Origin: Peribacillus sp. FSL P2-0133
GTDB taxonomy: Bacteria; Bacillota; Bacilli; Bacillales; DSM-1321
Assembly: GCF_037975445.1 (NCBI RefSeq)
Contig: NZ_CP150254.1
Coordinates: 1,114,001 to 1,178,000, forward strand
Reading direction: 5' to 3'
Length of the DNA: 64,000 nucleotides
The notes under the pieces are model-generated. The model ran no database searches. It saw only the letters and a program-made list of their open reading frames with translations, and had not been told where the DNA came from. Positions 45,930-54,670 of the stretch are shown piece after piece. A program made the position numbers and the translations under genes. Within the stretch, counting starts at the first letter, position 1. Each line of letters begins with the position of its first letter.

Positions 45930-46325
45930 TTAAGCCAATTGGCTGATTGCACGCCATAATTGTACATGACGGACCTTCCTTGGAAGGAAACGTCCCATTT
46001 CTTCTTCATTATATCCTGCATGCAAGTTCTTATGGTCGAAAATGATTGGCCGGCGAAGTAAATCCGGGTTATCTTGGATAAGCTTGCATAGATCATTAAG
46101 TGGTGTATTATTTATATCGATATTCAGGCTTTTGAATTTTTTGGAACGGGTTGAGATGATTTCATCTGTCCCGCCTTCCGTTTTACGTAAAATCTCTTTT
46201 ATTTCTTCTATAGAAAGAGGTTGGGAATATAGGTTGCGTTCATTAAAGGAAATTTCGTTCTTCTTTAGCCAAGCTTTTGCTTTACGACAGGCTAGACTGC
46301 TTGGAGTAGTATAAATTGTTACCAT
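45930..46325 (-). CDS. Spx-family regulator lacking the N-terminal CXXC cysteine
   Basis: 131 residues, ArsC/Spx fold, matching B. subtilis Spx along its length: [39 protein letters not shown] and FLPRKVR. Spx binds the RNA polymerase alpha C-terminal domain and is switched by a Cys10-Cys13 disulfide. Here residues 8-13 read PSSLAC, so Cys10 is Ser and only Cys13 remains. Start at ATG 46325 with AAGGAG nine bases upstream; the longer frame adds nine residues before the ribosome site. It should be a paralog with a different or no redox control. Confidence 0.88.
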   Translation of the reverse strand: MVTIYTTPSSLACRKAKAWLKKNEISFNERNLYSQPLSIEEIKEILRKTEGGTDEIISTRSKKFKSLNIDINNTPLNDLCKLIQDNPDLLRRPIIFDHKNLHAGYNEEEMGRFLPRKVRHVQLWRAISQLA

Positions 46326-46474
46326 TAAAATCGACTCCTTCAAAGTTTTCAAGTTTATTGGAATGAAATTATTTTTATATTTGTGATACTCTTACTTTAA
46401 CGTTTCTTTGTGTCAGCAAGATGTCAAGAAAAATAAACTTAAATGTTATTTTAAAAAGAAAGGGAGAAAATGAA

Positions 46475-46576
46475 ATGAAATCTGCCTTTAATGAAAAAAA
46501 AGCCGTTTGGGTAATGATGCCGAACAAGGACCTGCATAGGCCGATATTTAACAGTGATGTGCGGATAGTATCATGA
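46475..46576 (+). pseudogene. 33-codon frame in modA position, probable collapsed substrate-binding gene
   Basis: Begins MKSAFNEKKA behind AAAGGGAG and ends with TGA overlapping the modB ATG (ATGA). AVWVMMPNKDLHRPIFNSD resembles the end of ModA, where a Trp is followed by PxxLHxPI. The sequence has the ribosome site and the coupling end of a modA gene but almost none of the body, so an internal deletion is likely. Similarity is by eye only; it could be an unrelated leader peptide. Confidence 0.45.
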
Positions 46577-47226
46577 CAGGGGATTTTTGGTCACCAGTCA
46601 GGCTATCGATACAAGTAGCGGGACTATCGGGTATCCTTGTTTTCATTTTAGGAATTATCATGGCGCGAATGATGGCTAAAAAGCAGTTCAAGGGAAGGGT
46701 CCTGTTGGAAACAGCGTTTTTATTGCCGCTTGTTTTGCCGCCTTCCGTCGTTGGGTTTTTATTGATTGTGATTTTTGGCAAGAGTGGAGTGCCGGGACAA
46801 TTCATTGAAAGGGTTTTTGATCAGCCCCTGATGTTCACGTGGTGGGCAGCGGTAGTTGCATCTACCGTAGTAGCGTTTCCGCTTATGTACCAATCCGCTA
46901 AAACTGGCTTTGAAGGTATAGATGAAGAAATCGAAAATGCAGCAAGAGTTGACGGGGCCGGCGAGTGGAGATTGTTCCTGAATGTATCCCTTCCATTGGC
47001 GGTGAAATCCATCGTCACAGGTGCCATCTTGAGTTCTGCTCGTGCGTTGGGGGAATTCGGAGCGACACTCATGTTTGCCGGAAACATTCCCGGACAGACA
47101 CAAACCATACCGACTGCGATATATATCGCCATGGACTCGGGGAATATGACATTTGCCTGGCTATGGGTTGCCGTAATCATTGTCATTTCATTTCTTATGC
47201 TTTTTATCGTGACCTACATAAAATGA
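46573..47226 (+). CDS. modB: Molybdate ABC transporter permease
   Basis: 217 residues with five to six membrane helices. The EAA-loop that contacts the ATPase is EEIENAARVDGAGEWRLFLNVSLPL, and ARALGEFGATLMFAGNIPGQTQT is the ModB signature for molybdate/tungstate permeases. ATG 46573 overlaps the preceding TGA. No ModC ATPase gene follows, as in the B. subtilis yvgLM arrangement; without a binding protein its function is uncertain. Confidence 0.9.
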   Translation: MTGDFWSPVRLSIQVAGLSGILVFILGIIMARMMAKKQFKGRVLLETAFLLPLVLPPSVVGFLLIVIFGKSGVPGQFIERVFDQPLMFTWWAAVVASTVVAFPLMYQSAKTGFEGIDEEIENAARVDGAGEWRLFLNVSLPLAVKSIVTGAILSSARALGEFGATLMFAGNIPGQTQTIPTAIYIAMDSGNMTFAWLWVAVIIVISFLMLFIVTYIK

Positions 47227-47656
47227 AAGCTTTTTCTCGAATATGCTTATGAAAAAAGTGAGGTGAGGCTTCTATGTCTTCTTTATGTGTGAAGCCGCTT
47301 TTTTCGTAAAGGTTCCGTGCAGGCAGGTTCAGAAACGGATATCTTTTCCCAGTCGCCTTGTAATTGAAGAGCATGCAACAGTGCATCCGCGATACCCTGC
47401 CGAAAATAATCAGGGTGGACGACCATTCTGCAAATCAGCATTTGACCATTTTCTTTTGAAAAGATACTGCACCCGCTAAGACATCACCCTTTAAGTAGCA
47501 TAAAAACTTTTCATGACAAGGAATGAATTATTCATATGTTTCCAATAGAGGAGGAATATGGGCAAAACCGATCATATCCGCTTCCACCTTATAGGCCTCT
47601 TTCTGAAGTTTAAAAAGCTGCTGGCCATAATCGGAGTCCAAATCCCGAATTTTCAT
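47204..47656 (-). pseudogene. Broken GNAT acetyltransferase gene
   Basis: On the minus strand MKIRDLDSDYGQQLFKLQKEAY starts at 47656, then a stop appears after PPLLETYE. The frame shifts before YLKGDVLAGAVSFQKK, shifts again into LICRMVVHPDYFRQGIADALLHAL (the acetyl-CoA loop R/Q-x-x-G-x-A of GNAT enzymes), and once more before ARNLYEKSGFTHKED. All conserved blocks of a GNAT are present in order but in three frames, so no protein is made. Confidence 0.85.
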
Positions 47657-47772
47657 GATCAAATCTTATCACTCCCTTTCATTACATTATAATGGAAGAG
47701 GGAGATTATTGTTTCTAATCAGTCTGTGTTATAATCGACAAACAATATGAACTAATGAAATGAGGAAGAAAT

Positions 47773-48264
47773 TTGTTAACATTTGAAGAAAAATTGAGCA
47801 TCATTGAAACTTTTCCGGAATTACAGCGAAAAGATGTTTCATTGGGACGGGTGAACTTTCATTATCCAGATAGTGTCCAGGAGAAAAAGATCGTCGTTCA
47901 GCACTTGCATCCCAATGGAAATGGATTCGTTTACGCAGGGCATATGAGAAAAAAAGACACTGACCGTAAAGGTTTTATCAATATTCGTGACTATAATGAA
48001 GCGGAATTAAAAGAATTGATCCAAAAAAGCGTCGATTACCTATCTGAACCTCCGGTTGAATTCGAAGAAGAGGAAAACGAGTTCGCTAGGTTGGAAGGGA
48101 CATGGATTGGCCCTGAAAAGCAAGAGCTTACACTTGAAAGGGAAGACCTGCTATGGAATGTGTATTCAGGCTCGAACCTTGAGGAGTGTTTCGAGAGTCC
48201 AGTAGAGGCGGAGCGCTACTTATTGGACGAAGGCTTCCGACAAAGAAAGAAGAGGAATATGTAG
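47773..48264 (+). CDS. Conserved hypothetical protein
   Basis: 163 residues starting at TTG 47773 behind GAGGAAG. No domain I recognise. The middle (about 30-80) is mixed beta, with HLHPNGNGFVYAGHM and GFINIRDYNEAELKELIQKSVDYL; a long acidic hinge (PVEFEEEENE) leads to a C-terminal part ending RQRKKRNM. Soluble and charged, with no signal peptide. It has good ribosome site and codon usage, so I take it as a real gene. Confidence 0.75.
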   Translation: MLTFEEKLSIIETFPELQRKDVSLGRVNFHYPDSVQEKKIVVQHLHPNGNGFVYAGHMRKKDTDRKGFINIRDYNEAELKELIQKSVDYLSEPPVEFEEEENEFARLEGTWIGPEKQELTLEREDLLWNVYSGSNLEECFESPVEAERYLLDEGFRQRKKRNM

Positions 48265-48304
48265 AATTTTAGGATAATTTGTCGGTTGATTTACTGTGAT
48301 AATC

Positions 48305-48334
48305 TTGTTTTTTTAGGAATTCCCATGATATAAT
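48305..48334 (+). promoter_or_regulatory. Candidate promoter of the cold shock gene
   Basis: TTGTTT (48305-48310), 18-bp spacer, TATAAT (48329-48334). It leaves a leader of about 120 bases before the start codon, the long 5' UTR typical of csp genes. Confidence 0.65.
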
Positions 48335-48462
48335 ATAAGTAATTATTTTTGTTCGGAATAAGTTTGATAGAAGGATTTACTGTAATAGGATTCCTCTTGA
48401 AACATTATCCAGAACCAAAAATAGTAATAAAATGGATTTTTCCAAACACAGGAGGAACTATC

Positions 48463-48660
48463 ATGGTACAAGGTAAAGTAAAATGGTTTAACGCAGAAAA
48501 AGGTTTCGGTTTCATCGAAGTTGAAGGCCAAGACGATGTATTCGTACATTTCTCAGCTATCCAAGGCGAAGGCTTCAAAACGCTTGAAGAAGGCCAAGAA
48601 GTTTCTTTCGAAATCGAGCAAGGCGCTCGTGGACCACAAGCAGCTAACGTTCAAAAATAA
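48463..48660 (+). CDS. cspD: Cold shock protein (CspD/CspB family)
   Basis: 65 residues, a single OB-fold: [14 protein letters not shown] (RNP1) and DVFVHFSAI (RNP2), ending GPQAANV. It is an RNA/ssDNA chaperone. Start at ATG 48463 with ACAGGAGG upstream; a longer frame reads back into the leader. Codon use is strongly biased, as in highly expressed genes. A terminator follows directly. Confidence 0.96.
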   Translation: MVQGKVKWFNAEKGFGFIEVEGQDDVFVHFSAIQGEGFKTLEEGQEVSFEIEQGARGPQAANVQK

Positions 48661-48673
48661 TTGAACGCATATA

Positions 48674-48709
48674 AAAAAAAGACTCCGATTTTGGAGTCTT
48701 TTTATTTTT
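48674..48709. terminator. Terminator after cspD (bidirectional)
   Basis: AAAAAGACTCC / GGAGTCTTTTT with a six-base loop; it also lies at the end of the convergent small membrane protein gene. Confidence 0.9.
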
Positions 48710-48869
48710 CCTTTTTCTCGGCCATTTCCTTTAATGCTTTGTCCAATTTTTCTTCGATCCGTTTAGAACGATTAAAATGTCCTGCCAGGAAAAACACGAT
48801 GAATATAATGAATGCGACAAGCACAAGCATAAAAAGGATAGGCAGGAACTGGGTTATATCTTCAGTCAT
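48702..48869 (-). CDS. Small membrane protein (DUF4083-like)
   Basis: 55 residues with one membrane helix (about 9-29, FLPILFMLVLVAFIIFIVFF) and a charged helical tail rich in Lys and Glu (RIEEKLDKALKEMAEKKEK). SD GGAGAT lies 7-8 bp before the ATG. Such single-pass proteins occur in many Bacillaceae with no known role. Its stop lies in the cspD terminator. Confidence 0.7.
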   Translation of the reverse strand: MTEDITQFLPILFMLVLVAFIIFIVFFLAGHFNRSKRIEEKLDKALKEMAEKKEK

Positions 48870-48991
48870 TGGATATTATCTCCTTTTTTTTCTTCCATTA
48901 TACTTCATGCTTACCGCTGCTACGATAGAGGGAGCCAAGTTTTTTAAAAAAACACTGAAAGGGGATATGCGAAAACGCATATCCCCTTCAG

Positions 48992-49411
48992 TCAGTCCTG
49001 GAAAAGCGAGGCGAACTTTTGAAGTCTGGGCAAGTCCGATTCTTGATACATCTGTTCTATCTTCAATGTCACCAATAACTGGCTCTTGGCAAATAACATG
49101 TCCCGGAAATGATCGACCGCCCCACAAAAATGATGATAGTTGGTTTCACCAGTGCCGAAGACTCCCGTTTTCAGATGAGCAATAGGCAACTGTTCCAATT
49201 CTTTATAAAAGGCTGCTGATTTAGCAGGAAGCTCCCCATTGCCCCAGGTATAGGTGCCGACGATCAATGCATCGTAATCCGGCAATGTGCGTATGTCGAA
49301 TTCATTCATTCGATATAGTCCAGCTTCAGGTAAAAGGGAAGCAAGGGCTTCAGCAAGCGCTTTTGTATTGCCGCCGGCAGAATGATAGACAATGGCAACT
49401 TTACAGCTCAT
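48992..49411 (-). CDS. Flavodoxin, probable electron/peroxide partner of the reductase operon
   Basis: About 139 residues, a short-chain flavodoxin: VAIVYHSAGGNTKALAEALA is the FMN phosphate loop and VGTYTWGNGELP and FGTGETNYHHFCGA the ring-binding loops. It starts inside the end of nrdF (ATG 49411), so it is translated with it. It is not the NrdI subtype, but a flavodoxin in this position may serve as the activator of the diferric or dimanganese-tyrosyl cofactor of NrdF. The exact start is uncertain (ATG 49429, 49420 and 49411 all fit). Confidence 0.82.
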   Translation of the reverse strand: MSCKVAIVYHSAGGNTKALAEALASLLPEAGLYRMNEFDIRTLPDYDALIVGTYTWGNGELPAKSAAFYKELEQLPIAHLKTGVFGTGETNYHHFCGAVDHFRDMLFAKSQLLVTLKIEQMYQESDLPRLQKFASLFQD

Positions 49412-50453
49412 CGAACCCATTGCTGGCATTTACTTGACTGTATGTCCTTGACTTCTGTTCGAAGAAATCGGTTTTGGTAAGTCCGATGGATTCATCATCG
49501 AACGTTTTGATCCATGGCATCGGATTCTCGCCATACTCTTTATACAAATTTTCAAGGCCTAGCATACGTAACCGTTTGTTGGCGATATATTCGATGTACT
49601 CATTGAATTCTTCCAAATCGAGATCGGCTTTGGTTTGGATATCTTCGAGCATATATTCAGACCATTCTTTTTCGAGTTCGACTGCTTTTTCAATCGTTTT
49701 ATAGATGAACTTCGTGTTTTCTTCATTATTTAACTCAGGATATTCATACATCAAGATTTGAACGAGCATTCCAATGAAATCGAAATGGACCATTTCATCG
49801 CGATGAATATAGGATATCATCGTAGCGGAACCAGTCATTAAATTTTGTCGTCCTAAATTATAATAAAAGGCGAAAGCCAGATAGAAATATATCCCTTCAA
49901 GGTTCGTTGAATGGATCAGTGCCTCGAATAAATGCTGAGGGCTGGGATCGTCCACGAACGTTTGATAAGCATCAACGATCGGTTGGTTACGCTTAATCAC
50001 TTCAGGATGTTCTTTAATGCGGTCGAAAAGCTGTTTTTGCTTGCCTACAGGAATCAAGGAAGCAAGGATATAGGAATAAGATTCATTATGGATCGATTCC
50101 TGCTGTGCCATGTTGGCCAGGATAGCTTTTGCCGCCGGATCTTTAATGTACCGGAGGATTTCTACTAAAGTGGGCGTTTGAAGACTGTCCATTCCAGCAA
50201 TCATCGTAAGGATATCGAGAAAAGCGTCCTGGATATCTTCGTCCAATTCGCCCCACTGCTTTTTATCCTGAATCATGTTCACGCTCGAAGGCTTCCAAAA
50301 GTTATTGATGAGCTGTGTATAGGTATCATAGAATTTTTCATACTGAATATCGTTCCAAAGGAGGAAGCCTGAAGCTTCTCCTTTGAAAACACCGGTTGCC
50401 TTGGTTGGATGCGTAGGTTCGAGCATCCGAATCTTTTTGATATGATTGGTCAT
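49401..50453 (-). CDS. nrdF: Class I ribonucleotide reductase, small (radical) subunit
   Basis: 350 residues of ferritin-like fold. The metal ligands are Asp in IAGMDSLQT, Glu and His in QQESIHNESYSYI, Glu in NLEGIYFY and Glu/His in HRDEMVHFDF; the radical Tyr is in NESYSYI. So it is a canonical tyrosyl-radical type. SD AAAGGAG precedes the ATG. Its C terminus (NASNGFDEL) should bind the large subunit. Second gene of the cobalamin-controlled operon. Confidence 0.94.
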   Translation of the reverse strand: MTNHIKKIRMLEPTHPTKATGVFKGEASGFLLWNDIQYEKFYDTYTQLINNFWKPSSVNMIQDKKQWGELDEDIQDAFLDILTMIAGMDSLQTPTLVEILRYIKDPAAKAILANMAQQESIHNESYSYILASLIPVGKQKQLFDRIKEHPEVIKRNQPIVDAYQTFVDDPSPQHLFEALIHSTNLEGIYFYLAFAFYYNLGRQNLMTGSATMISYIHRDEMVHFDFIGMLVQILMYEYPELNNEENTKFIYKTIEKAVELEKEWSEYMLEDIQTKADLDLEEFNEYIEYIANKRLRMLGLENLYKEYGENPMPWIKTFDDESIGLTKTDFFEQKSRTYSQVNASNGFDEL

Positions 50454-50498
50454 TCGTGAAAACTCCTTTAAGAATAGATTACTGGGTTATGATTGTCG

Positions 50499-52796
50499 TT
50501 AACTTGAACAGCTTTCGCAGGCATTGTCATATTCGGAAGAAGTCGAACGAACATAATACGTTGATTTCAATCCGCTTTCCCATGCCGTTAAATGGATATC
50601 CAATAGGACCTTCGCTTTGATTGTATTGTGTACATACAGATTAAAGCTGATTGCTTGGTCAATATGGCGTTGGCGCGCTGCATTTTGCCTGATGCTTTCC
50701 AGTTGGTCCAAATTAAATCGCGTCTTTTTATAATATTCATACGTATTTGGCGTCAAGCCTGGCGCGGTCACCTTGAATTTGAAGTTTTTCTTTTCTTCGT
50801 AAAATTCAATTTCATACAAAGGATCGATTCCATCCGTGGAATTACCGATTTTAGCTGTCGAAGAATTCGGGGCAATGGCCATTAAATAGCCATTACGGGT
50901 CCCGTGTTCCTGCACGTCTGCTTTTAAATCCATCCATTTTTGATCTGTATAGTCACGCAGTTCGAAATAGTCCCCTGTATGCCAATCAGATCCTTCAAAA
51001 TATGGGTATGATCCTTTTTCCTTGGCCAATTCGTTGGATGCCTTGATTGTTAAGTATGCGATCCTTTCGTATAAAGCATCTGCATAGTGAACAGCCTCAT
51101 CGGATTCCCAATAAATATTCTGCGTGGCAAGTAAATGATGCCATCCAAACGTTCCTAAACCAATTGCCCGGTAACGTTTGTTCGAGATGGATGCCTGTTT
51201 GACAGGAAGATTATTCACATCAATGACATTATCCAGCATGCGGATCTGAATGGGAATCAATCTTTCCAAAACATCGCTGCCCACTGCCCGGGGCAAGTTA
51301 ATGGATGAAAGGTTGCAGACAACGAAATCGCCGCTTTTACGAACCACAACAACATCTCCATCTTCCGTTTCATATTCATCCGTGATCGTCGAAGGGCTTA
51401 GGTTTTGGGCAATCTCCGTGCAAAGGTTAGAACAATAAATCATACCTTTATGTTTATTGGGATTCTTCCGATTCACTTCATCACGGTAGAACATATACGG
51501 TACGCCTTCTTCTAATTGAGAAATCATGATGCTTTTCATGATGTCCATCGCATTGATTTTTTCAAAGCTATAGTTTGGAAGCCTGCCATTTTCTGCGGCC
51601 TCGACAGCAAGTGCATAATGATTCCTGAAGCTTCCTTCGCCTTTCTTCTCGTCATAAAGATCTTCAAGTGAAAATCCAAGGGTTTGCTTAACGGTATGCG
51701 GATCGAAAAGATACCATTCTTTTCTGTCGCGTACAGCTTCCATGAATAAATCGGGTATACATACACCTGTAAAAATATCATGGGCTTTTAATCTGTCATC
51801 CCCGTTTTGTGTCTTCAAATCGAGGAAGCTCATGATATCTTTATGCCAGACATCCAAGTAAATCGCGATGGCACCTTTACGTTGACCCAATTGATCGACA
51901 CTTACCGCTGTCTGGTTGAATAGTCGAATCCAGGGAGTCGTGCCGGAACTGTTTCCAGAGAAGCCCCGGATATCAGAACCAAGCGAGCGAACCTTACCGA
52001 CGTAAAGACCGACACCGCCGCCAAATTTAGATACTTTTGCCGCATCGTAGTTTGATAGGTAGATTCCGTCAATGGAATCTTCAATTGCGTCGATAAAGCA
52101 AGAGCTTAACTGTCCATGTGTTTTACCTGCATTGGAGAGTGTAGGAGTCGCAACGGTCATATAAAGATTGGACATGGCCCAGTATGCTTCTTTTATAAGT
52201 TGCAGGCGGTGCTCCGTTTTTTCCAATCGCATGATTTCCATCGCGATGATCATGAAACGTTCTTGTGGCAGTTCGTAGACCTTATCCTTTTGTGGGCGGG
52301 CTAGATAGCGGTCGTTCAATAAGTAGATGCCTATGTAAGAGAATAATTTATCTTTTTCCGGGTCGATCACCGAACCCAATTCCTCAATTTCCGCTTTCGT
52401 ATATGAAGATAGCAGTTCTGGTTTATAAATGGGATAACGCTGACCTTCTGAAAGCTGGGAGAGTTCCGTGATCAGCTCATAGAATGGGCCATAACTCATG
52501 CCTTCATAACCTCGATTGGCTTGTGCATCCCTATACATTGTATTCAACAGTTCTGCTGCAGCAACGAACGTCCAATCCGGAGCATCGATATCCACACTTT
52601 CAAGAGCGAGCTGAATCAGTTTTCTTGATGCCTGTTCTTCGGTTGAGTCACTTTTGCGATCTAGCCATTTTGTAAAACGCTTTTTGAACTTCTCCATATC
52701 GAGATGGCCTTCGAATTCCTTTGACAACATCTCGAGCTGGATGGATTTCGTTTCTGTGTCATTTTCACTTATGGTAGAGTTATATGTTTGAGTCAT
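50499..52796 (-). CDS. nrdE: Class I ribonucleotide reductase, large (catalytic) subunit
   Basis: 765 residues. Active-site Cys in QLSSCFID, NLCTEI and VVCNLSSINLP; the radical-transfer tyrosine pair in STYYVRST; redox CXXC at the end, ACESCSS. The N terminus (1-100) shows no recognisable ATP-cone (no VxKR-type motif), so dATP inhibition through a cone is unlikely. It reduces ribonucleoside diphosphates for DNA synthesis. SD AAGGAGG precedes the ATG. A cobalamin riboswitch and a terminator hairpin lie upstream. Confidence 0.95.
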   Translation of the reverse strand: MTQTYNSTISENDTETKSIQLEMLSKEFEGHLDMEKFKKRFTKWLDRKSDSTEEQASRKLIQLALESVDIDAPDWTFVAAAELLNTMYRDAQANRGYEGMSYGPFYELITELSQLSEGQRYPIYKPELLSSYTKAEIEELGSVIDPEKDKLFSYIGIYLLNDRYLARPQKDKVYELPQERFMIIAMEIMRLEKTEHRLQLIKEAYWAMSNLYMTVATPTLSNAGKTHGQLSSCFIDAIEDSIDGIYLSNYDAAKVSKFGGGVGLYVGKVRSLGSDIRGFSGNSSGTTPWIRLFNQTAVSVDQLGQRKGAIAIYLDVWHKDIMSFLDLKTQNGDDRLKAHDIFTGVCIPDLFMEAVRDRKEWYLFDPHTVKQTLGFSLEDLYDEKKGEGSFRNHYALAVEAAENGRLPNYSFEKINAMDIMKSIMISQLEEGVPYMFYRDEVNRKNPNKHKGMIYCSNLCTEIAQNLSPSTITDEYETEDGDVVVVRKSGDFVVCNLSSINLPRAVGSDVLERLIPIQIRMLDNVIDVNNLPVKQASISNKRYRAIGLGTFGWHHLLATQNIYWESDEAVHYADALYERIAYLTIKASNELAKEKGSYPYFEGSDWHTGDYFELRDYTDQKWMDLKADVQEHGTRNGYLMAIAPNSSTAKIGNSTDGIDPLYEIEFYEEKKNFKFKVTAPGLTPNTYEYYKKTRFNLDQLESIRQNAARQRHIDQAISFNLYVHNTIKAKVLLDIHLTAWESGLKSTYYVRSTSSEYDNACESCSS

Positions 52797-52823
52797 TAAT
52801 GATCCTCCTTGTTAACTTCCGCT

Positions 52824-52857
52824 AAAATAAAAAAACCGCCCAATGAATTGAGCGGAT
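52824..52857 (-). terminator. Riboswitch-linked terminator before nrdE
   Basis: On the minus strand CCGCTCAATTCATTGGGCGG folds with a short loop and runs into T7, about 40 bp before the nrdE start and after the cobalamin aptamer. AAACGATAG and CTATCGTTT just upstream could form the alternative stem. This is the layout of transcription attenuation. Confidence 0.8.
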
Positions 52858-52947
52858 CAAACGATAGAATAAAAGAGCCATGAAAAAATAGCCGTTAAAC
52901 TATCGTTTCATCATCTCAATCCCCGAAGAATAAGAAACGTGAAAAAT

Positions 52948-53103
52948 TCAAGGCAGGTCTCCTGACTCATGATCACCCTACTTTGAGTCCTTCCCGTATA
53001 GAGAGCTATACAGTGGGTATCTCATTTCGTCACATTTACAGTTGCGGGGACAGTTCCGGGTTTACACCGGATTCCCTTTTCAGCCATCACTGGCACCTTG
53101 GAT
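52948..53103 (-). ncRNA. Cobalamin (AdoCbl) riboswitch upstream of nrdEF
   Basis: Read on the minus strand: GGTGCC, GGGAATCCGGTG, CCGGAACTGTCCCCGCAACTGTAA and, near the 3' end, GAGTCAGGAGACCTGCC (the B12 box). All conserved blocks of the cobalamin aptamer are present in order. A terminator between aptamer and nrdE predicts that high coenzyme B12 stops transcription of this B12-independent reductase. Confidence 0.95.
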
Positions 53104-53408
53104 TATAAAAAATTCTATATATAGTTATTGTTAATGTTTGTATAATCAATATCTAGTATTTCTGCTTATATTATCGTAAGCCATATACGATGATAATTCA
53201 ACTAATATATTTGAAAAAAACCAATCCTTATCTATTGACAAAGTGATGGCAGAGTGTGAAGGAATGAAAGATTTTATTGGGGAATGGGTAATTCAAGCGC
53301 TGATTTTACGCGATTTTGTGTTAAAATAAATTGTCTAGTAAAGGTGGCTCTCCCTTATTGCAATGAGGGGATTCGCGGAAAAATATTTAAGAAAAAGGGG
53401 ATAAAATC
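53104..53408. other. Divergent region between the riboswitch and ppaC
   Basis: 305 bp, AT-rich. TATAAT on the minus strand ends at the riboswitch edge and likely belongs to the nrd promoter. Nothing else recognised apart from the ppaC ribosome site AAAAAGGGGAT. Confidence 0.5.
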
Positions 53409-54338
53409 TTGGAAAAAGTATTAGTTTTTGGACATAAAAACCCGGATACAGACACAATCTGTTCAGCAATCGCTTATGCAGACCTGAAAAAGCAGTTAGG
53501 TATCAACGCTGAACCAGTTCGTCTGGGTGAAGTAAATGGTGAAACTCAATATGCATTGGACCAATTCAAATTCGAAGCTCCCCGCCTTGTGGAAAAAGTT
53601 GCAGGGGAAGCTGAAGGCGTAATCCTGGTCGATCATAACGAACGCCAGCAAAGTGCTGAAGATATTGACCAAGTCCGTGTGTTGGAAGTTATCGACCATC
53701 ACCGTATCGCTAACTTTGAAACAAGCGATCCACTATATTACCGTGCGGAACCAGTTGGATGTACGGCAACCATTTTAAATAAAATTTATAAAGAAAACGG
53801 CATTGAAGTCCCTAAAGCAATCGCAGGTCTTATGTTGTCTGCCATCATTTCCGATTCGTTATTGTTCAAATCTCCTACATGCACGGAGCAAGACGTTGCA
53901 GCAGCAATGGAACTGGCTGCCATTGCGGGAGTCGACGCTGAAACATACGGCTTAGAAATGTTGAAAGCTGGAGCTGACTTGAGCGACAAAACGATTGCCC
54001 AGCTTATCACTCTTGATGCAAAGGAATTCTCCATGGGAATGGCTAAAGTGGAGATAGCACAGGTCAATGCTGTAGATCCGAACGAAGTCCTTGCTAAGCA
54101 AGCAGAATTGGAAGCGGCGATTGAAGCGGTCATCGCTGAGAAGGAATTGGACTTATTCCTATTTGTCGTAACGGATATCTTGACTAATGATTCTGTTGCC
54201 TTGGCTCTTGGTAAAGCAGCTTATGCAGTGGAAAAAGCATACGACGTTTCATTAAACAATAACATCGCCGTCTTAGAAGGCGTTGTATCGCGTAAAAAAC
54301 AAATCGTGCCAGTCTTAACGGACGTATTCAGCAAATAA
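53409..54338 (+). CDS. ppaC: Manganese-dependent inorganic pyrophosphatase
   Basis: 309 residues, family II pyrophosphatase (DHH superfamily). [30 protein letters not shown] and [11 protein letters not shown] supply the Mn ligands; the C-terminal DHHA2 domain ends in [12 protein letters not shown] with the substrate-binding SRKKQ. It starts at TTG 53409 behind AAAAAGGGG. It hydrolyses pyrophosphate to drive biosynthesis and is likely essential. Confidence 0.97.
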   Translation: MEKVLVFGHKNPDTDTICSAIAYADLKKQLGINAEPVRLGEVNGETQYALDQFKFEAPRLVEKVAGEAEGVILVDHNERQQSAEDIDQVRVLEVIDHHRIANFETSDPLYYRAEPVGCTATILNKIYKENGIEVPKAIAGLMLSAIISDSLLFKSPTCTEQDVAAAMELAAIAGVDAETYGLEMLKAGADLSDKTIAQLITLDAKEFSMGMAKVEIAQVNAVDPNEVLAKQAELEAAIEAVIAEKELDLFLFVVTDILTNDSVALALGKAAYAVEKAYDVSLNNNIAVLEGVVSRKKQIVPVLTDVFSK

Positions 54339-54347
54339 TACAGTAGA

Positions 54348-54382
54348 AGGGATGCTCATTAAAAACATGGGCATCCTTTTTC
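54348..54382 (+). terminator. Terminator after ppaC
   Basis: GGATGCTCAT...ATGGGCATCC with an A-rich loop and T5 tail. Confidence 0.8.
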
Positions 54383-54392
54383 TGTACATGCA

Positions 54393-54438
54393 AAAAAAAA
54401 GACTCAACCACCATTAAGGGTGTTTTGAGTCTTTTTTC
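54393..54438. terminator. Second, bidirectional terminator
   Basis: AAAAAAGACTCAA / TTGAGTCTTTTTT with inner CACC/GGTG pairing; it backs up the ppaC terminator and ends the small minus-strand gene. Confidence 0.8.
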
Positions 54439-54585
54439 TTAATTCAAAGCTTCCTTTTCTTTTTCATAGGCAATGACAATCAGTTCTTTGTTGGCTTCCT
54501 CGCCAAGTCTGCTTTCAAAGCTTTTCAGTTCATTCAATAAATCCGGTGACAGATTTGCTGCCGTATAATCCTGCTCGGGTGTCAT
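54439..54585 (-). CDS. Small acidic protein of unknown function
   Basis: 48 residues (MTPEQDYTAANLSP..., ending YEKEKEALN). AAAGGAG lies 4-5 bp before the ATG and a terminator follows the stop, both supporting a real gene. Predicted helical, Glu-rich, no membrane helix or metal site. It lies between ppaC and the sulP gene in the sulP orientation. I cannot place it in a family. Confidence 0.6.
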   Translation of the reverse strand: MTPEQDYTAANLSPDLLNELKSFESRLGEEANKELIVIAYEKEKEALN

Positions 54586-54670
54586 GCTTTTCGCTCCTTT
54601 CAAAAGGAAATCATTCATGTTATCTATTTTGTCGGTTTGAAAAGTTTCTATTCAGCAAAATTTTACAACT

